NCBI RefSeq assembly: GCF_022842145.1 | Contig: NZ_JALHQD010000003.1 | Span: 342,032 to 406,031, forward strand | DNA: 64,000 bases | Direction of reading: 5' to 3' | Source: Tabrizicola sp. | GTDB taxonomy: Bacteria > Pseudomonadota > Alphaproteobacteria > Rhodobacterales > Rhodobacteraceae | Shown here: in pieces, positions 14,535 through 24,399 of the stretch | Layout: each line of letters begins with the position of its first letter | Position numbering within the stretch: position 1 is the first letter of the stretch | The notes under the pieces: generated by a model | The model's input: the letters and a program-made list of their open reading frames with translations, nothing else | What the model was told of the DNA's origin: nothing | Databases searched by the model: none | Made by a program: the position numbers and the translations under genes

Positions 14535-17147
14535 ATGCCAGTCGTCGTCGTGGAATCCCCCGCCAAAGCCAAGACAATCAACAAGTATCTCGGCCCCGAC
14601 TTCGTCGTTCTCGCCTCCTACGGCCACGTCCGCGACCTTCCGGCAAAGGACGGCTCCGTCGATCCCGCGAACGGTTTCGACATGCTGTGGGAAGTTTCCC
14701 CCGAGTCGAAAAAGCACATCCGCGCGATCACCGAGGCCTTGAAGACCGACGACACCCTGATCCTCGCCACCGACCCCGACCGTGAGGGTGAAGCGATCAG
14801 CTGGCACTTGAAGGAAGCCCTGCAAGGCAGCCTGAAGAAAGGTAAAAAAGTCGCCCGCGTCACCTTCAACGCCATCACCAAGGACGCGGTGACCAAGGCG
14901 ATGAAAGAGCCGCGCGACATCGACACGCCCTTGGTCGAAGCCTATCTCGCACGCCGCGCGCTGGACTACCTCGTCGGCTTCACCCTCTCGCCTGTCCTGT
15001 GGCGGAAACTTCCCGGCGCCAGGTCCGCGGGCCGCGTCCAATCCGTCTGCCTCCGCCTGATCGTCGAGCGCGAGATGGAGGTCGAGGCCTTCAAGGCCCA
15101 GGAATACTGGACCGTCAAAGCCGTCTTCCGTACCCCCCGCGGGCAGGAGTTCGAGGCCGGGATGGTCACCCTTGGCGGCAGAAAGCTGACCAAGTTCGAC
15201 ATCCCCACCGCCACCGCCGCCGAGCTTGCCGTCGAGGCAGCAAAGCACCGTGATTTCAAGGTGATGTCGGTCGAATCGAAGCCCGCGACGCGCAACCCCT
15301 GGCCGCCCTTCATGACCTCGACCCTCCAGCAGGAGGCTTCCCGCAAATATGGCATGGGCGCCAAACAATGCATGAACGCCGCGCAACGCCTCTATGAGGC
15401 GGGGTACATTACCTACATGCGGACCGACGGCATCGACATGGCCCCCGAAGCGGTGATGGCCACCCGCGACGAGATCAAGCGTCGCTTCGGCGAGGATTAC
15501 GTCCCCGCCAGCCCGCGCATGTACAAGAACAAGGCCAAGAATGCGCAGGAAGCGCATGAATGCATCCGCCCGACAGAGATGGGGCTCGGGCCGGAAAAGA
15601 TCCGCGTCGAGGATGACCAGAGAAAGCTCTACGACCTGATCTGGAAGCGCACAATCTCCTCCCAGATGGCCGCCGCGCGTCTGGAGCGGACTGCGGTCGA
15701 CATTGCCTCGTCCGATGGCGAAGTGGCGTTTCGGGCGAACGGGCAGGTCGTTCTCTTCGACGGCTACCTCAAGGTCTACGATCAGGGCCGCGATGACGAA
15801 GACGATGAGGAAGGCCGCCTGCCGCAGGTCATGCAGGGCGAAAAGCTGGACAAGGGCGGCATCACGCCCGAGCAGCACTTCACCCAGCCCCCGCCGCGCT
15901 ACACCGAAGCGACGCTGGTCAAGCGGATGGAAGAGTTGGGGATCGGTCGCCCATCGACCTATGCCTCGGTCCTGACCACCATCGTTGACCGGGAATACGT
16001 CCGGAAGGACAAGAACCGGCTTTTCCCCGAGGACAAGGGGCGGCTTGTGACGGCCTTCCTGTCCAATTTCTTCAAGCGGTATGTGGAGTATGACTTCACT
16101 GCCGATCTTGAGACCGAACTCGACGACGTCTCTGCCGGCGACCGCGATTACAAGGACGTGCTGACCCGCTTCTGGCGCGACTTTTCGGCGGCCGTGGCCG
16201 AAACGGCGGACCTTCGGATTGGCGAGGTGCTGGACAAGCTGGACGAGTTCCTGGCCCCCCACCTTTACCCGGCGCGGGCCGATGGCAGCGACCCAAGGGT
16301 CTGCCCGACCTGCGGGACGGGGCGGCTGCATCTGAAAACGGCCCGCTCTGGCGGGGCGTTCATCGGTTGCGGCAACTATCCGGAGTGCCGGTATACCCGG
16401 CCCATCGCGGGGGATTCCGAGGGTGCCGCGTCAGACGGGCGCATTCTGGGGCAGGACGAAAACGGGGTCGAGATTTCGATGCGGGCGGGCCGGTTCGGCC
16501 CCTATGTCCAGCGCGGTGAGGCGACAGAGGCGCAGCCAAAGCCGGACCGGGCGAGCCTCCCGAAAGGCTGGACGCCGGACGGGCTGACGCTGGAACGGGC
16601 ACTGGCCTTGCTGTCGCTTCCGCGAGAGGTGGGCAAGCACCCCGAGGACGGCCAGCCGGTCGAGGCCGCCATCGGCAGGTTCGGGCCCTATGTGAAGCAT
16701 GGATCGGTCTATGCAAACATTCCCGACGTCGAGGAAGTCTTCACCATCGGGATGAACCGGGCGATGGAAGTGCTGGCCCAGAAGGCCACGCGGGGCGGAC
16801 GGGCGGCGCCTGCCGGGCCGCTGCGGTCGCTTGGGGCGCACCCGGATGGGGGCGAGATCCAGGTTATGCCCGGCAAGTACGGGCCTTACGTGAAGTGGGA
16901 AAAGGTCAACGCGACGCTGCCGAAGGGGGTGGAGCCGGAGGCCGTCACGCTGGAGGAAGCTTTGGTCCTGATCGCCGAGAAGGCGGGGAAGTCCGGCGGG
17001 AAGAAGAAGGCCGCGCCGAAGAAGGCGGCGGCAAAACCGGCGGCGAAGAAGGCTCCGGCAAAGGCGGGGGCTGCGAAGAAAGCCCCGGCGAAGAAGGCAC
17101 CGGCGAAGAAGGCCCCGGCGAAAAAGGCAGGCGCCGCGGCGGAATGA
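14535..17147 (+). CDS. topA: DNA topoisomerase I
   Basis: The 870-residue type IA topoisomerase relaxes negative supercoils. The start MPVVVVESPAKAKTI is the family N-terminus. The Toprim acidic motif DPDREGEAISWHL and the active-site tyrosine in YITYMRTDG follow. A C-terminal zinc-ribbon is present (CPTCGTG, then GCGNYPECRYTRP), then repeats of RFGPYV type, ending in a lysine/alanine tail built from KKAPA units. The tail is encoded by near-identical 15-base units at about 17080-17130 and probably binds DNA non-specifically. An upstream in-frame ATG at 14493 was rejected because it adds residues before the conserved start. Confidence 0.95.
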   Translation: MPVVVVESPAKAKTINKYLGPDFVVLASYGHVRDLPAKDGSVDPANGFDMLWEVSPESKKHIRAITEALKTDDTLILATDPDREGEAISWHLKEALQGSLKKGKKVARVTFNAITKDAVTKAMKEPRDIDTPLVEAYLARRALDYLVGFTLSPVLWRKLPGARSAGRVQSVCLRLIVEREMEVEAFKAQEYWTVKAVFRTPRGQEFEAGMVTLGGRKLTKFDIPTATAAELAVEAAKHRDFKVMSVESKPATRNPWPPFMTSTLQQEASRKYGMGAKQCMNAAQRLYEAGYITYMRTDGIDMAPEAVMATRDEIKRRFGEDYVPASPRMYKNKAKNAQEAHECIRPTEMGLGPEKIRVEDDQRKLYDLIWKRTISSQMAAARLERTAVDIASSDGEVAFRANGQVVLFDGYLKVYDQGRDDEDDEEGRLPQVMQGEKLDKGGITPEQHFTQPPPRYTEATLVKRMEELGIGRPSTYASVLTTIVDREYVRKDKNRLFPEDKGRLVTAFLSNFFKRYVEYDFTADLETELDDVSAGDRDYKDVLTRFWRDFSAAVAETADLRIGEVLDKLDEFLAPHLYPARADGSDPRVCPTCGTGRLHLKTARSGGAFIGCGNYPECRYTRPIAGDSEGAASDGRILGQDENGVEISMRAGRFGPYVQRGEATEAQPKPDRASLPKGWTPDGLTLERALALLSLPREVGKHPEDGQPVEAAIGRFGPYVKHGSVYANIPDVEEVFTIGMNRAMEVLAQKATRGGRAAPAGPLRSLGAHPDGGEIQVMPGKYGPYVKWEKVNATLPKGVEPEAVTLEEALVLIAEKAGKSGGKKKAAPKKAAAKPAAKKAPAKAGAAKKAPAKKAPAKKAPAKKAGAAAE

Positions 17148-17227
17148 GCGCCCACGGTGGCACGCCGGGATGATCCTTTGAAATCAACCGGTTGGTAGCG
17201 GTCGTTCAGGGTTTCTTAACTTGTGAA

Positions 17228-17307
17228 GACCGGGAGCGCGTCTGACGCCGGGCCAAAAATCTTCGAAGATTTTTGCACGGAATTTTCGAAAATTCCGGCT
17301 CCCGGTC
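17228..17307. terminator. Stacked TTCGAA palindromes, locus 1 (topA / choV)
   Basis: Two perfect palindromes centred on TTCGAA (17254-17275 and 17278-17297) lie inside an outer 10-bp inverted repeat, GACCGGGAGC (17228-17237) with GCTCCCGGTC (17298-17307). The stretch separates the convergent genes topA and choV and could form hairpins with T-rich flanks in both directions, so a bidirectional terminator is likely. Confidence 0.7.
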
Positions 17308-17309
17308 GG

Positions 17310-18338
17310 TCAACCGTTGCGCGGGTTCAGCAGGCGGCCCATCACGTCAGCTGACCTTATCACCCCTAGCCGGGTGCCGCCCTCGGCCACCACCAGGGTC
17401 GAGGCCCCGCCGCGCAAAGCCTCCATCACCGTCTTGACCGGGGTTTCCGGTCCGACTTCCTGACCCTCGCCCGGCCCGCTGACCATCACGTCCCGCGCGG
17501 TCAGCACACCCAAGGGGTTCATGTGGGCCACGAACTCGGCGACGTAGTCGGACACGGGATTGGCGATGATCTCGCGGGCGGTGCCGCATTGGACGATCCG
17601 GCCGCCTTCCATCAGCGCGATGCGGTTGCCGATCTTGAACGCCTCGTCCAGGTCGTGACTGACGAAGATGATCGTGCGTTTCAGCTTGGCTTGCAGGTCC
17701 AGAAGCTCGTCCTGCAGCTTGGCGCGGATCAGGGGGTCGAGGGCGGAAAACGGCTCGTCCATCAGAAGGATCGGCGCTTCAGTGACGAAGGCGCGGGCAA
17801 GGCCGACGCGCTGCTGCATGCCGCCCGAAAGCTCGCCCACCCGACGCTCGGCCCATTGGCTGAGGTTCACCAGTTGCAACTGCGCATCGACGCGGGGACC
17901 GCGCTCTTCGGGTGATATGCCCGCAAGCTCCAGCCCCAGGCCGACATTTTCGCGCACCGTGCGCCAGGGAAGAAGGCCGAACTGCTGGAACACCATCGCG
18001 ACCCGGGTCGCGCGCAGGCGGCGGAGCGACGCGGGGTCGGCCTTGGTGACCGACACCATCCTGTCGCCGTCGTTGATCCGGACCTCACCGCGCACCACGG
18101 GGTTCAAGGCGTTCACGCCCCGCAGAAGGGTGGACTTGCCCGAGCCGGAAAGCCCCATCAGAACAAGGATTTCGCCGGTCGCGACGGTGAGGCTGCAGTC
18201 GTGCACCCCCAGCACCTGGCCGGTGGCCTGCTGCACCTCGGACCGGGATTGACCCTGGTCCATGAGAGGCATGGCGCGTTCCGGGTGGTCGCCGAAGACG
18301 ATGGAGACGCGGTCGAATTCTACTGCGGGCAGGGTCAT
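17310..18338 (-). CDS. choV: Choline/betaine ABC transporter ATP-binding protein
   Basis: The 342-residue ATPase of the OpuA/ProV group has Walker A GLSGSGKSTLLRG, signature LSGGMQQRVGLARA, Walker B ILLMDEPFSALDP and switch SHDLDEAF. A C-terminal CBS-like region (about residues 275-340, LGVLTARDVMV to GVIRSADVMGRLL) is typical of quaternary-amine importers that sense ionic strength. It overlaps choW by four bases (ATGA). Context with betI and betA points to choline. Confidence 0.9.
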   Translation of the reverse strand: MTLPAVEFDRVSIVFGDHPERAMPLMDQGQSRSEVQQATGQVLGVHDCSLTVATGEILVLMGLSGSGKSTLLRGVNALNPVVRGEVRINDGDRMVSVTKADPASLRRLRATRVAMVFQQFGLLPWRTVRENVGLGLELAGISPEERGPRVDAQLQLVNLSQWAERRVGELSGGMQQRVGLARAFVTEAPILLMDEPFSALDPLIRAKLQDELLDLQAKLKRTIIFVSHDLDEAFKIGNRIALMEGGRIVQCGTAREIIANPVSDYVAEFVAHMNPLGVLTARDVMVSGPGEGQEVGPETPVKTVMEALRGGASTLVVAEGGTRLGVIRSADVMGRLLNPRNG

Positions 18339-19321
18339 GTGCGGGTCACCCGAAGCATGCGGTCAAGCAGGATGGCAAGGGCGACGATCACGGCCCCGGC
18401 CTCGAACCCCTGGTCGGGACGGACGCGGTTTAGCGCCTCGACCACCGGGACGCCCAGGCCAGCGGCGCCTACCCAAGCGGAGATCACGACCATCGAGAGC
18501 GACAGCATGATGGTCTGGTTCAGGCCCGCCATGATCTGCGGGAAGGCGTAAGGGAGTTCGACCTTGTACAGCACCTGCCTGGGGGTGGCACCAAAGGCGG
18601 TTGCGGCCTCCAGCAGAGCGGTGGGGGTGGTGGAGACGCCAAGGTGCGTGAGGCGGATCGACGTGGGCACCACGAAGATGATCGAGGCGAAAAGCGCCGG
18701 AACCACCCCGATGCCGAACAGGATGACGAAGGGGATCAGGTAGACCGGAGCGGGCAGGGTCTGCATCAGGTCAAGGACCGGCTGCATCGCCTGATACATC
18801 CGGGGCCGGTGGGCAGCGGCGACGCCGATCGGCACGCCAAGCGCCATGCAGATCGCGCAGACGAAGGCGACGAGGCCCAAGGTCTCGGTCGTCTTGTCCC
18901 AGTAGCCCTGATTGATGATGTAGAGAAAGCCGACAAGGACGATGACCACGGGCTGCCAGCGGCGCTGGATGACCCAAGTCAGGGCCATGAAAAGCGCGAC
19001 GACGACCAAGGGGGCAAGGCTTTCCGGCAGGGCGGGCACGGCGACCCCGGCGATCCGCAGGCCAAGGATCAGCACAAGCCCGACCCCGGCCACGACGCCC
19101 ATGTCGCGGTATCGCCGCAGGATGGCGAGCACAAGAACGGCCACAACCAGCGCCAGCACGTCAAGCGGCGGTTCCTGCAAGAGACCGATCAGCCCTTCGA
19201 TGGCGCTTTCGGTGGCGTCACCGAAGTCCTTGAAGTTTTCCTTGAAGTTCAGTTTCAGCCAGTCGAACGCGATCTTTGCCGCCTTGCCGACCGGAATTTC
19301 CCATGCTGTCAGGAATTCCAT
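18335..19321 (-). CDS. choW: Choline/betaine ABC transporter permease
   Basis: The 328-residue inner-membrane permease of the ProW/OpuAB type has about seven hydrophobic helices and a binding-protein-dependent transport region whose EAA-like loop reads EAATAFGATPRQVLYKVELP. The N-terminus carries an amphipathic stretch before the first helix, as in ProW. It lies between choX and choV and overlaps the latter, so subunits are probably translated together. Confidence 0.9.
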   Translation of the reverse strand: MEFLTAWEIPVGKAAKIAFDWLKLNFKENFKDFGDATESAIEGLIGLLQEPPLDVLALVVAVLVLAILRRYRDMGVVAGVGLVLILGLRIAGVAVPALPESLAPLVVVALFMALTWVIQRRWQPVVIVLVGFLYIINQGYWDKTTETLGLVAFVCAICMALGVPIGVAAAHRPRMYQAMQPVLDLMQTLPAPVYLIPFVILFGIGVVPALFASIIFVVPTSIRLTHLGVSTTPTALLEAATAFGATPRQVLYKVELPYAFPQIMAGLNQTIMLSLSMVVISAWVGAAGLGVPVVEALNRVRPDQGFEAGAVIVALAILLDRMLRVTRT

Positions 19322-19372
19322 CCGTCCCCCGTCACGAAAAAGGCCCCGAACCGTGGTTCGGGGCCGCGCTGG

Positions 19373-20302
19373 TTACTGGAGGGCGGCCGTAACGGCAGCC
19401 TTGGCGTCACCGCCGTCCTTGGTGGTCACACCGTCAAGCCAGCCTTCCCAGGCGGTTGAGTTGGCGGCGAGCCAGGCCTTGGCCGCATCGCGCGGGTCGG
19501 TGCCGTCGTTCAGGATCGCGCCCATGATCTCGTTTTCCATCGGCAGTGAGAAGGCGAGGTTTTGCAGGAACTTGCCCTGGTTCGGGCATTCCGCGACATA
19601 GCCCGCGCGGGTGTTGGTCGCGACGGTCGCGCCGCCAAAGTTGGGGCCAAAGTAGTCGTCGCCGCCGGTCAGGTAGGTCATCTTGAAGTTGGCGTTCATC
19701 GGGTGGGGTTCCCAGCCGAGGAAGATGATGGGCGCGCCTTCGGCGTCCTTGTTGGCGACCTCGGCCAGCATGCCCTGTTCGGAGGATTCGACGACCTCGA
19801 AGCCGTCAAGCCCGAAGGGACCCGAAGCGATCATGTCCTGGATCAGGCGGTTGCCGTCGTTGCCGGGCTCGATCCCGTAGATCTGGCCTTCCAGCGCGTC
19901 CTTGTGCGTGGCGATATCCTTGAAATCCTTGATGCCAAGCGCGGCACCGGCCTCGTTGGTCGCCAGGGTGTACTTCGCGCCTTCAAGGTTGGTGCGGACG
20001 GTGTCCACGGTGCCCGCGTCGCGGTAGGGGGCGATGTCAGCCTCCATCGTGGGCATCCAGTTGCCAAGGAACACGTCGATGTCCCCCTCGGCAAGGCCGG
20101 TATAGGTGACAGGGACGGCGAGGACCTTGGTCTCGGTCTCATACCCCAGCGCCTCGAGAACGAGGGTGGTCGCGGCCGTCGTGGCGGTGATGTCGGTCCA
20201 GCCGACGTCGGAAAACACGATCTTGTCGCAGCCTTCGGCAAAGGCAGATCCGGCCATTGCGAAGGTGACAGCGCTCGTGAGGAGGGTGGATCGGATGGTC
20301 AT
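19373..20302 (-). CDS. choX: Choline-binding periplasmic protein
   Basis: The 309-residue protein has a cleavable signal peptide (MTIRSTLLTSAVTFAMAGSAFA) and the glycine betaine/choline-binding (OpuAC) fold. Motifs include FSDVGWTDITATTA, VFLGNWMPTMEADI and FLGWEPHPMNANF, whose aromatic residues form the quaternary-amine cage. It is the first gene of choX-choW-choV, so its promoter lies in the divergent region shared with betI. Confidence 0.9.
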   Translation of the reverse strand: MTIRSTLLTSAVTFAMAGSAFAEGCDKIVFSDVGWTDITATTAATTLVLEALGYETETKVLAVPVTYTGLAEGDIDVFLGNWMPTMEADIAPYRDAGTVDTVRTNLEGAKYTLATNEAGAALGIKDFKDIATHKDALEGQIYGIEPGNDGNRLIQDMIASGPFGLDGFEVVESSEQGMLAEVANKDAEGAPIIFLGWEPHPMNANFKMTYLTGGDDYFGPNFGGATVATNTRAGYVAECPNQGKFLQNLAFSLPMENEIMGAILNDGTDPRDAAKAWLAANSTAWEGWLDGVTTKDGGDAKAAVTAALQ

Positions 20303-20326
20303 GGCAGGCTCCCCGTATTTTTGTTG

Positions 20327-20340
20327 ATTGACGAGTCAAT
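20327..20340. promoter_or_regulatory. Candidate BetI operator between choX and betI
   Basis: The perfect dyad ATTGAC-GA-GTCAAT sits in the 87-base divergent region. TetR-family regulators such as BetI bind short-spaced dyads near their own gene, so this site could control both choX and betI promoters. The extended sequence TTGATTGACGAGTCAATAA is markedly AT-rich for this genome. Confidence 0.5.
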
Positions 20341-20389
20341 AAACTTCGCCCTTATTCGGTTTGGCAAGAGTTTTCTGGGGCCGCACCGA

Positions 20390-20971
20390 ATGCCGAAGCT
20401 TGGAATGGAGCCTATCCGCAAGGAAGCGTTGGTAAAAGCCACCATTGTCGAGATCGGCAGGGTGGGGTCTCTGGACGTGACGGTCAGCCAGATCGCCAAG
20501 CGGGCGGGGATGTCTTCTGCGCTGGCGCACCATTATTTCGGCTCGAAGGAAGAGATGTTTCTGGCCGCGATGCGCCACATCATGACGCTTTACGGCGCGG
20601 AAGTGCGGGGTGCCCTGGCGGCGGCCGAGGGGCCGGAGGGGCGGATCCGGGCGATTCTGCGGGCGTCGTTCAGCCCCGGCAACTTCCGGCGCGAGGCGGT
20701 GGGCGCCTGGCTGAACTTCTGGGTGCTGGCGCAGACGGTGCCCGAGGCGAAGCGGCTTCTGGCGGTCTACCAGCGGCGGCTGCGGTCGAACCTGGTGGCG
20801 GGGCTTCGGCCCCTGGCGGGCGTGCGGGCCGAGGCGATTGCCGAATCGCTGGGGGCGCTGATCGACGGTTTGTACCTGCGTGAGGTTTTGAAATCGGGGG
20901 CCCCGGACGGGGCATTGGCGGTGGGGATGGCGCTGCGCCACCTTGACGCGGAACTGGCGCGGGGGGCCTGA
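20390..20971 (+). CDS. betI: TetR-family choline-responsive repressor BetI
   Basis: The 193-residue TetR regulator begins [19 protein letters not shown], close to the standard BetI start. Its helix-turn-helix reads [20 protein letters not shown]. BetI represses choline uptake and oxidation genes until choline binds. The stop lies one base before the betA ATG, and it is divergent from choXWV across a dyad. A frame extending far upstream of 20390 is antisense to choX and was rejected. Confidence 0.9.
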   Translation: MPKLGMEPIRKEALVKATIVEIGRVGSLDVTVSQIAKRAGMSSALAHHYFGSKEEMFLAAMRHIMTLYGAEVRGALAAAEGPEGRIRAILRASFSPGNFRREAVGAWLNFWVLAQTVPEAKRLLAVYQRRLRSNLVAGLRPLAGVRAEAIAESLGALIDGLYLREVLKSGAPDGALAVGMALRHLDAELARGA

Positions 20972-20972
20972 G

Positions 20973-22622
20973 ATGCACGCGGATTATGTGATCGTGGGCG
21001 CAGGCTCGGCGGGCTGCGCGATGGCCTACCGGCTGGCCGAGGCGGGCAAGCGGGTGACGGTGATCGAACATGGCGGGTCCGACGCGGGGCCGTTCATCCA
21101 GATGCCGGGGGCCTTAAGCTATCCGATGAACATGGGGCTCTACGACTGGGGGTTCGCGACCGAGCCCGAGCCGCATCTGGGCGGCCGGGTTCTGGCGACA
21201 CCGCGGGGCAAGGTCATTGGCGGCTCCTCGTCCATCAACGGGATGGTCTATGTCCGTGGCCACGCGAAGGACTTCGACACCTGGGCCGAGATGGGCGCGG
21301 ATGGCTGGGCCTATGCCGATGTGCTGCCGTATTTCAAGCGGATGGAGCAGTCGCACGGCGGGTCCGGGCCAGAGTTCCGGGGGACGGACGGGCCACTGCA
21401 CATCTCGCGCGGACCACGGGAAAACCCTCTCTTCGACGCCTTCATCGAGGCGGGGCGCCAGGCGGGCTATCCGGTGACGACGGATTACAACGGCCGACAG
21501 CAGGAAGGCTTTGGCCCCTTTGAAGCGACGATCCACAAGGGGCGGCGCTGGTCGGCGGCGAATGCCTATCTGAAACCCGCGATGGCGGGGGGAAATGTGC
21601 AGATCGTCCGGGGCTTTGCCCGCAAGGTCGTGATGGAAGGCAAGCGCGCGGTCGGGGTCGAGATCGACACCCGCGCGGGGCGGCAGGTGATCCGGGCGGG
21701 CAGGGAGGTGATCCTTGCCGCGTCCTCGATCAATTCGCCCAAGCTTCTGATGCTGTCGGGGATCGGACCTGCGGCGCATCTGAAAGAGCATGGGATCGAC
21801 GTGATCGCGGATCGCGCCGGCGTCGGGGCGAACCTGCAGGACCACCTGGAAATCTACATGCAGTTCGCGGCCAGCCAGCCGATCACCCTGTACAAATACT
21901 GGAACCTCTGGGGCAAGGCCTGGGTCGGGGCGCAGTGGCTGCTGACGGGCAAGGGGCTTGGCGCCTCAAACCAGTTCGAGGCCTGCGCCTTCATCCGGTC
22001 GAAGGCGGGCGTCGAATATCCCGATATCCAGTACCATTTCCTGCCCATTGCCGTCCGCTACGATGGCAAGGCCGTGGCCGCCGGGCATGGGTTCCAGGCG
22101 CATGTGGGGCCGATGCGGTCGAAGTCGCGCGGCTCGATCACGCTGCGGTCGGGCAACCCCGCGGACGCGCCGGTCATCCGGTTCAACTACATGTCGCACC
22201 CCGAAGACTGGGAGGATTTCCGCACCTCGATCCGGCTCACGCGGGAAATCTTCGGGCAGGAGGCGTTCAAGCCGTATCTGAAGGGTGAACTGCAGCCCGG
22301 AACCCAGGTCCAGGATGACGTCCAGCTGGACGATTTTCTCCGCGATCATGTCGAAAGCGCCTATCACCCCTGTGGCACCGCCCGGATGGGCCGGGCGTCC
22401 GACCCGATGGCGGTGGTCGATCCGGAATGCCGGGTGATTGGCGTCGAAGGTCTGCGCGTGGCCGACTCGTCGATCTTCCCGCAGGTCACGAATGGCAACC
22501 TGAACGGGCCTTCGATCATGACCGGTGAGAAGGCGGCGGATCATATTCTTGGCCGCACGCCCCTGCCGGCATCGAACCTGGAACCGTGGATCAACCCGAA
22601 CTGGCGCGTCTCGCAGCGGTAA
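20973..22622 (+). CDS. betA: Choline dehydrogenase (GMC oxidoreductase)
   Basis: The 549-residue FAD enzyme oxidises choline to betaine aldehyde and further to glycine betaine. The dinucleotide fold is [23 protein letters not shown] signatures [19 protein letters not shown] and [19 protein letters not shown] are present. The catalytic region reads [10 protein letters not shown], with [10 protein letters not shown] near the end. It forms an operon with betI. No betB (betaine aldehyde dehydrogenase) gene follows; a YdcH-like gene comes next. Confidence 0.92.
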   Translation: MHADYVIVGAGSAGCAMAYRLAEAGKRVTVIEHGGSDAGPFIQMPGALSYPMNMGLYDWGFATEPEPHLGGRVLATPRGKVIGGSSSINGMVYVRGHAKDFDTWAEMGADGWAYADVLPYFKRMEQSHGGSGPEFRGTDGPLHISRGPRENPLFDAFIEAGRQAGYPVTTDYNGRQQEGFGPFEATIHKGRRWSAANAYLKPAMAGGNVQIVRGFARKVVMEGKRAVGVEIDTRAGRQVIRAGREVILAASSINSPKLLMLSGIGPAAHLKEHGIDVIADRAGVGANLQDHLEIYMQFAASQPITLYKYWNLWGKAWVGAQWLLTGKGLGASNQFEACAFIRSKAGVEYPDIQYHFLPIAVRYDGKAVAAGHGFQAHVGPMRSKSRGSITLRSGNPADAPVIRFNYMSHPEDWEDFRTSIRLTREIFGQEAFKPYLKGELQPGTQVQDDVQLDDFLRDHVESAYHPCGTARMGRASDPMAVVDPECRVIGVEGLRVADSSIFPQVTNGNLNGPSIMTGEKAADHILGRTPLPASNLEPWINPNWRVSQR

Positions 22623-22712
22623 TGGGATCAGCCGCGCGCGACTTGATCCCGGTCAAAGCCTGACCGGCTTGGACCCTTTAGACTGACGGGGACAGTCAAA
22701 AAGGAGACAGGC

Positions 22713-22949
22713 ATGTCGAACACCCCGCACACGCTGCATGAGGAATTCCCGGCAGAAGCGCAGAAGATCAGCGCATTGAAGGTCGCAGACCCGCATTTCG
22801 CCGGTCTGCTGATCGAGTACGATCTGGTCAACGACAAGGTGCATCGGTCGGAAGCGCGGCTGGATCTGCTGACCGAGACCGAGGAAGAAACCCTGCGCAA
22901 GGTGCGGTCGCGGCTGAAGGACCAGATCGCGGCGGCGCTGCGGAAGTAG
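22713..22949 (+). CDS. YdcH-family small protein (DUF465)
   Basis: The 78-residue charged protein is mostly helical and matches the YdcH/DUF465 family: PHTLHEEFPAE near the start, then DPHFAGLLIEYDLVNDKVHR and a C-terminal helix LRKVRSRLKDQI. Such proteins are about 70-80 residues and their role is unknown. It has its own ribosome site (AAGGAG) 90 bases after betA and converges on pccR. Confidence 0.85.
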   Translation: MSNTPHTLHEEFPAEAQKISALKVADPHFAGLLIEYDLVNDKVHRSEARLDLLTETEEETLRKVRSRLKDQIAAALRK

Positions 22950-22978
22950 GCGGCTTCTTTTCCGGCTTCGTCGCCTAC
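22946..22978. terminator. Inverted repeat after the YdcH gene
   Basis: The arms GTAGGCG (22946-22952) and CGCCTAC (22972-22978) flank a T-rich loop, overlapping the YdcH stop codon. It lies between two convergent genes, so it may terminate transcription from the left. The U-tract is short (TT). Confidence 0.4.
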
Positions 22979-22995
22979 TTGCAGGGGCGGCGGGG

Positions 22996-24390
22996 CTAGC
23001 CGATCTCGTATGGCAGGATGTCCCGGGCGTTCGGGTTGATCTTCAAGCGCCCTTCCAGCGGTGGAACGCTGCGCTGGTGGCAGTTCACGCGTTCGCAGAT
23101 CCGGCAGGAAATGCCGATGGGCTCGAACCGGCCTTTCAGGTCAAGACCGTCGGAGTAGACCAGTTGCGGGGCGTGCTGCACTTCGCAGCCAAGCCCGATG
23201 GCATAGCGGCGGACCGGGGCCAGGAACGCTCCGGCAGGTTTCGAGACATCGCGGGCCAGGCACAGGTAGCGGACACCGTCTGGCGTTTCCGCCAGTTGGC
23301 GCAGGAACTGGCCCGGCGTCTCGAAAGCCTGGTGGACGTTCCACAAGGGGCAGGCCCCGCCGAAGCGGGCGAATTGCAGGCGCGTCGAGGAGTGGCGCTT
23401 GGTGATCGTTCCCGCCTGATCGACGCGGACGAAGAAGAACGGGATCCCCTTGGCGCCGGGTCTTTGCATCGTGGAAAGCCGGTGGCCCACCTGTTCGATC
23501 GAGGCGCCGAAGATATCGGCAAGGCGCTCCAGATCGTGGCGGACCTCCTGGGCGATGGTCAGGAAGGCGCGGTACGGCAGGAGGGCGGCCCCGGCGAAAT
23601 AGTTGGCAAGTCCGATCTTGGCAATATCGCGCGCTTCGGGCGTGGAAAAGCGGGCGAGGTCGAGGGTGGCTTCCAGGAGATCGTTCTGGGTCAGAAGGGC
23701 GATCTGGTGCAGAAGCTGGAAGCGCTGCGAGGGACCTGATGCACGGGCCGAGATGTCCAGACGGCGGGCAGCAGGGTCATAGTGACGAAGCGGAGCGGTG
23801 TTGGAATAGTGCAGGCTGATGCCAGCGCGCTTGAGCAGATCCTGGGCCAGGATTTCTACAGGCTTTCCATTGGTTGCGGAGGTCGCGAAATGTTCCGCCG
23901 CGCGGTCGATGGCATCCAGGTAATTGTCGCAATAGTGAAAGAAGTCGCGAACCTCTTCCCATGCTGACGGGCGCATCGAGGCATCTTCGCGACCTAAAGC
24001 CTCGTCCAGAGAGGCCAGGCGCTCGTGCGTCTGGCGGTAGGCGCGGTGGAGGTCAAGGAAGGCGCGCGCCAGCGCGGGCGCGTTCGATGCGGCAAGGCGC
24101 AGGTCCGCCAGGGGCGGCGTGGCGGTGGTGAAGACCGGATCGGCCAGTGCCTCGCGCATGTCGGTGACAAGGCGTTCGCTTTCGCCGACGGTCAGTTCGG
24201 TGACGTCGAGGCCGAATTCCTGCGCCAGGGCGAGGACCACGGCGGCACTGACGGGCCGGTGGTTGTTCTCCATCTGGTTGAGGTAGGGCAGCGATACCGA
24301 AAGCTTGTCGGCGAAGGCCTTCTGGGTCAGCGACAGACGTCCGCGGATCTCGCGCAGTTTGACACCGGCGTAAAGCTTCTGGATCGCCAT
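22996..24390 (-). CDS. pccR: Short-chain fatty acyl-CoA regulator, PccR-like (XRE/ScfR family)
   Basis: The 464-residue regulator has an N-terminal Cro/XRE helix-turn-helix (SLTQKAFADKLSVSLPYLNQ), a central IrrE-like/DUF2083 region and a C-terminal cysteine cluster (CRICERVNCHQRS). This architecture defines the ScfR family. In Rhodobacter sphaeroides the member PccR controls propionyl-CoA carboxylase, and pccB lies 1.9 kb away here. The ATG at 24390 has an AGAGG ribosome site; a GTG two codons upstream is the alternative. Two TTTGCAAA boxes just upstream suggest autoregulation. Confidence 0.88.
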   Translation of the reverse strand: MAIQKLYAGVKLREIRGRLSLTQKAFADKLSVSLPYLNQMENNHRPVSAAVVLALAQEFGLDVTELTVGESERLVTDMREALADPVFTTATPPLADLRLAASNAPALARAFLDLHRAYRQTHERLASLDEALGREDASMRPSAWEEVRDFFHYCDNYLDAIDRAAEHFATSATNGKPVEILAQDLLKRAGISLHYSNTAPLRHYDPAARRLDISARASGPSQRFQLLHQIALLTQNDLLEATLDLARFSTPEARDIAKIGLANYFAGAALLPYRAFLTIAQEVRHDLERLADIFGASIEQVGHRLSTMQRPGAKGIPFFFVRVDQAGTITKRHSSTRLQFARFGGACPLWNVHQAFETPGQFLRQLAETPDGVRYLCLARDVSKPAGAFLAPVRRYAIGLGCEVQHAPQLVYSDGLDLKGRFEPIGISCRICERVNCHQRSVPPLEGRLKINPNARDILPYEIG

Positions 24391-24399
24391 TTTCACCTC

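Noticed and set aside
14394..16331. Long open frame antisense to topA
   Set aside because: It is the complement of a high-GC gene with strong third-position bias. The topA frame carries all conserved motifs; the antisense frame has none.
17228..17307. Attachment site or recombination target at the palindromes
   Set aside because: No integrase, tRNA gene or foreign DNA is nearby, and the same design recurs at other gene ends, which favours terminators.
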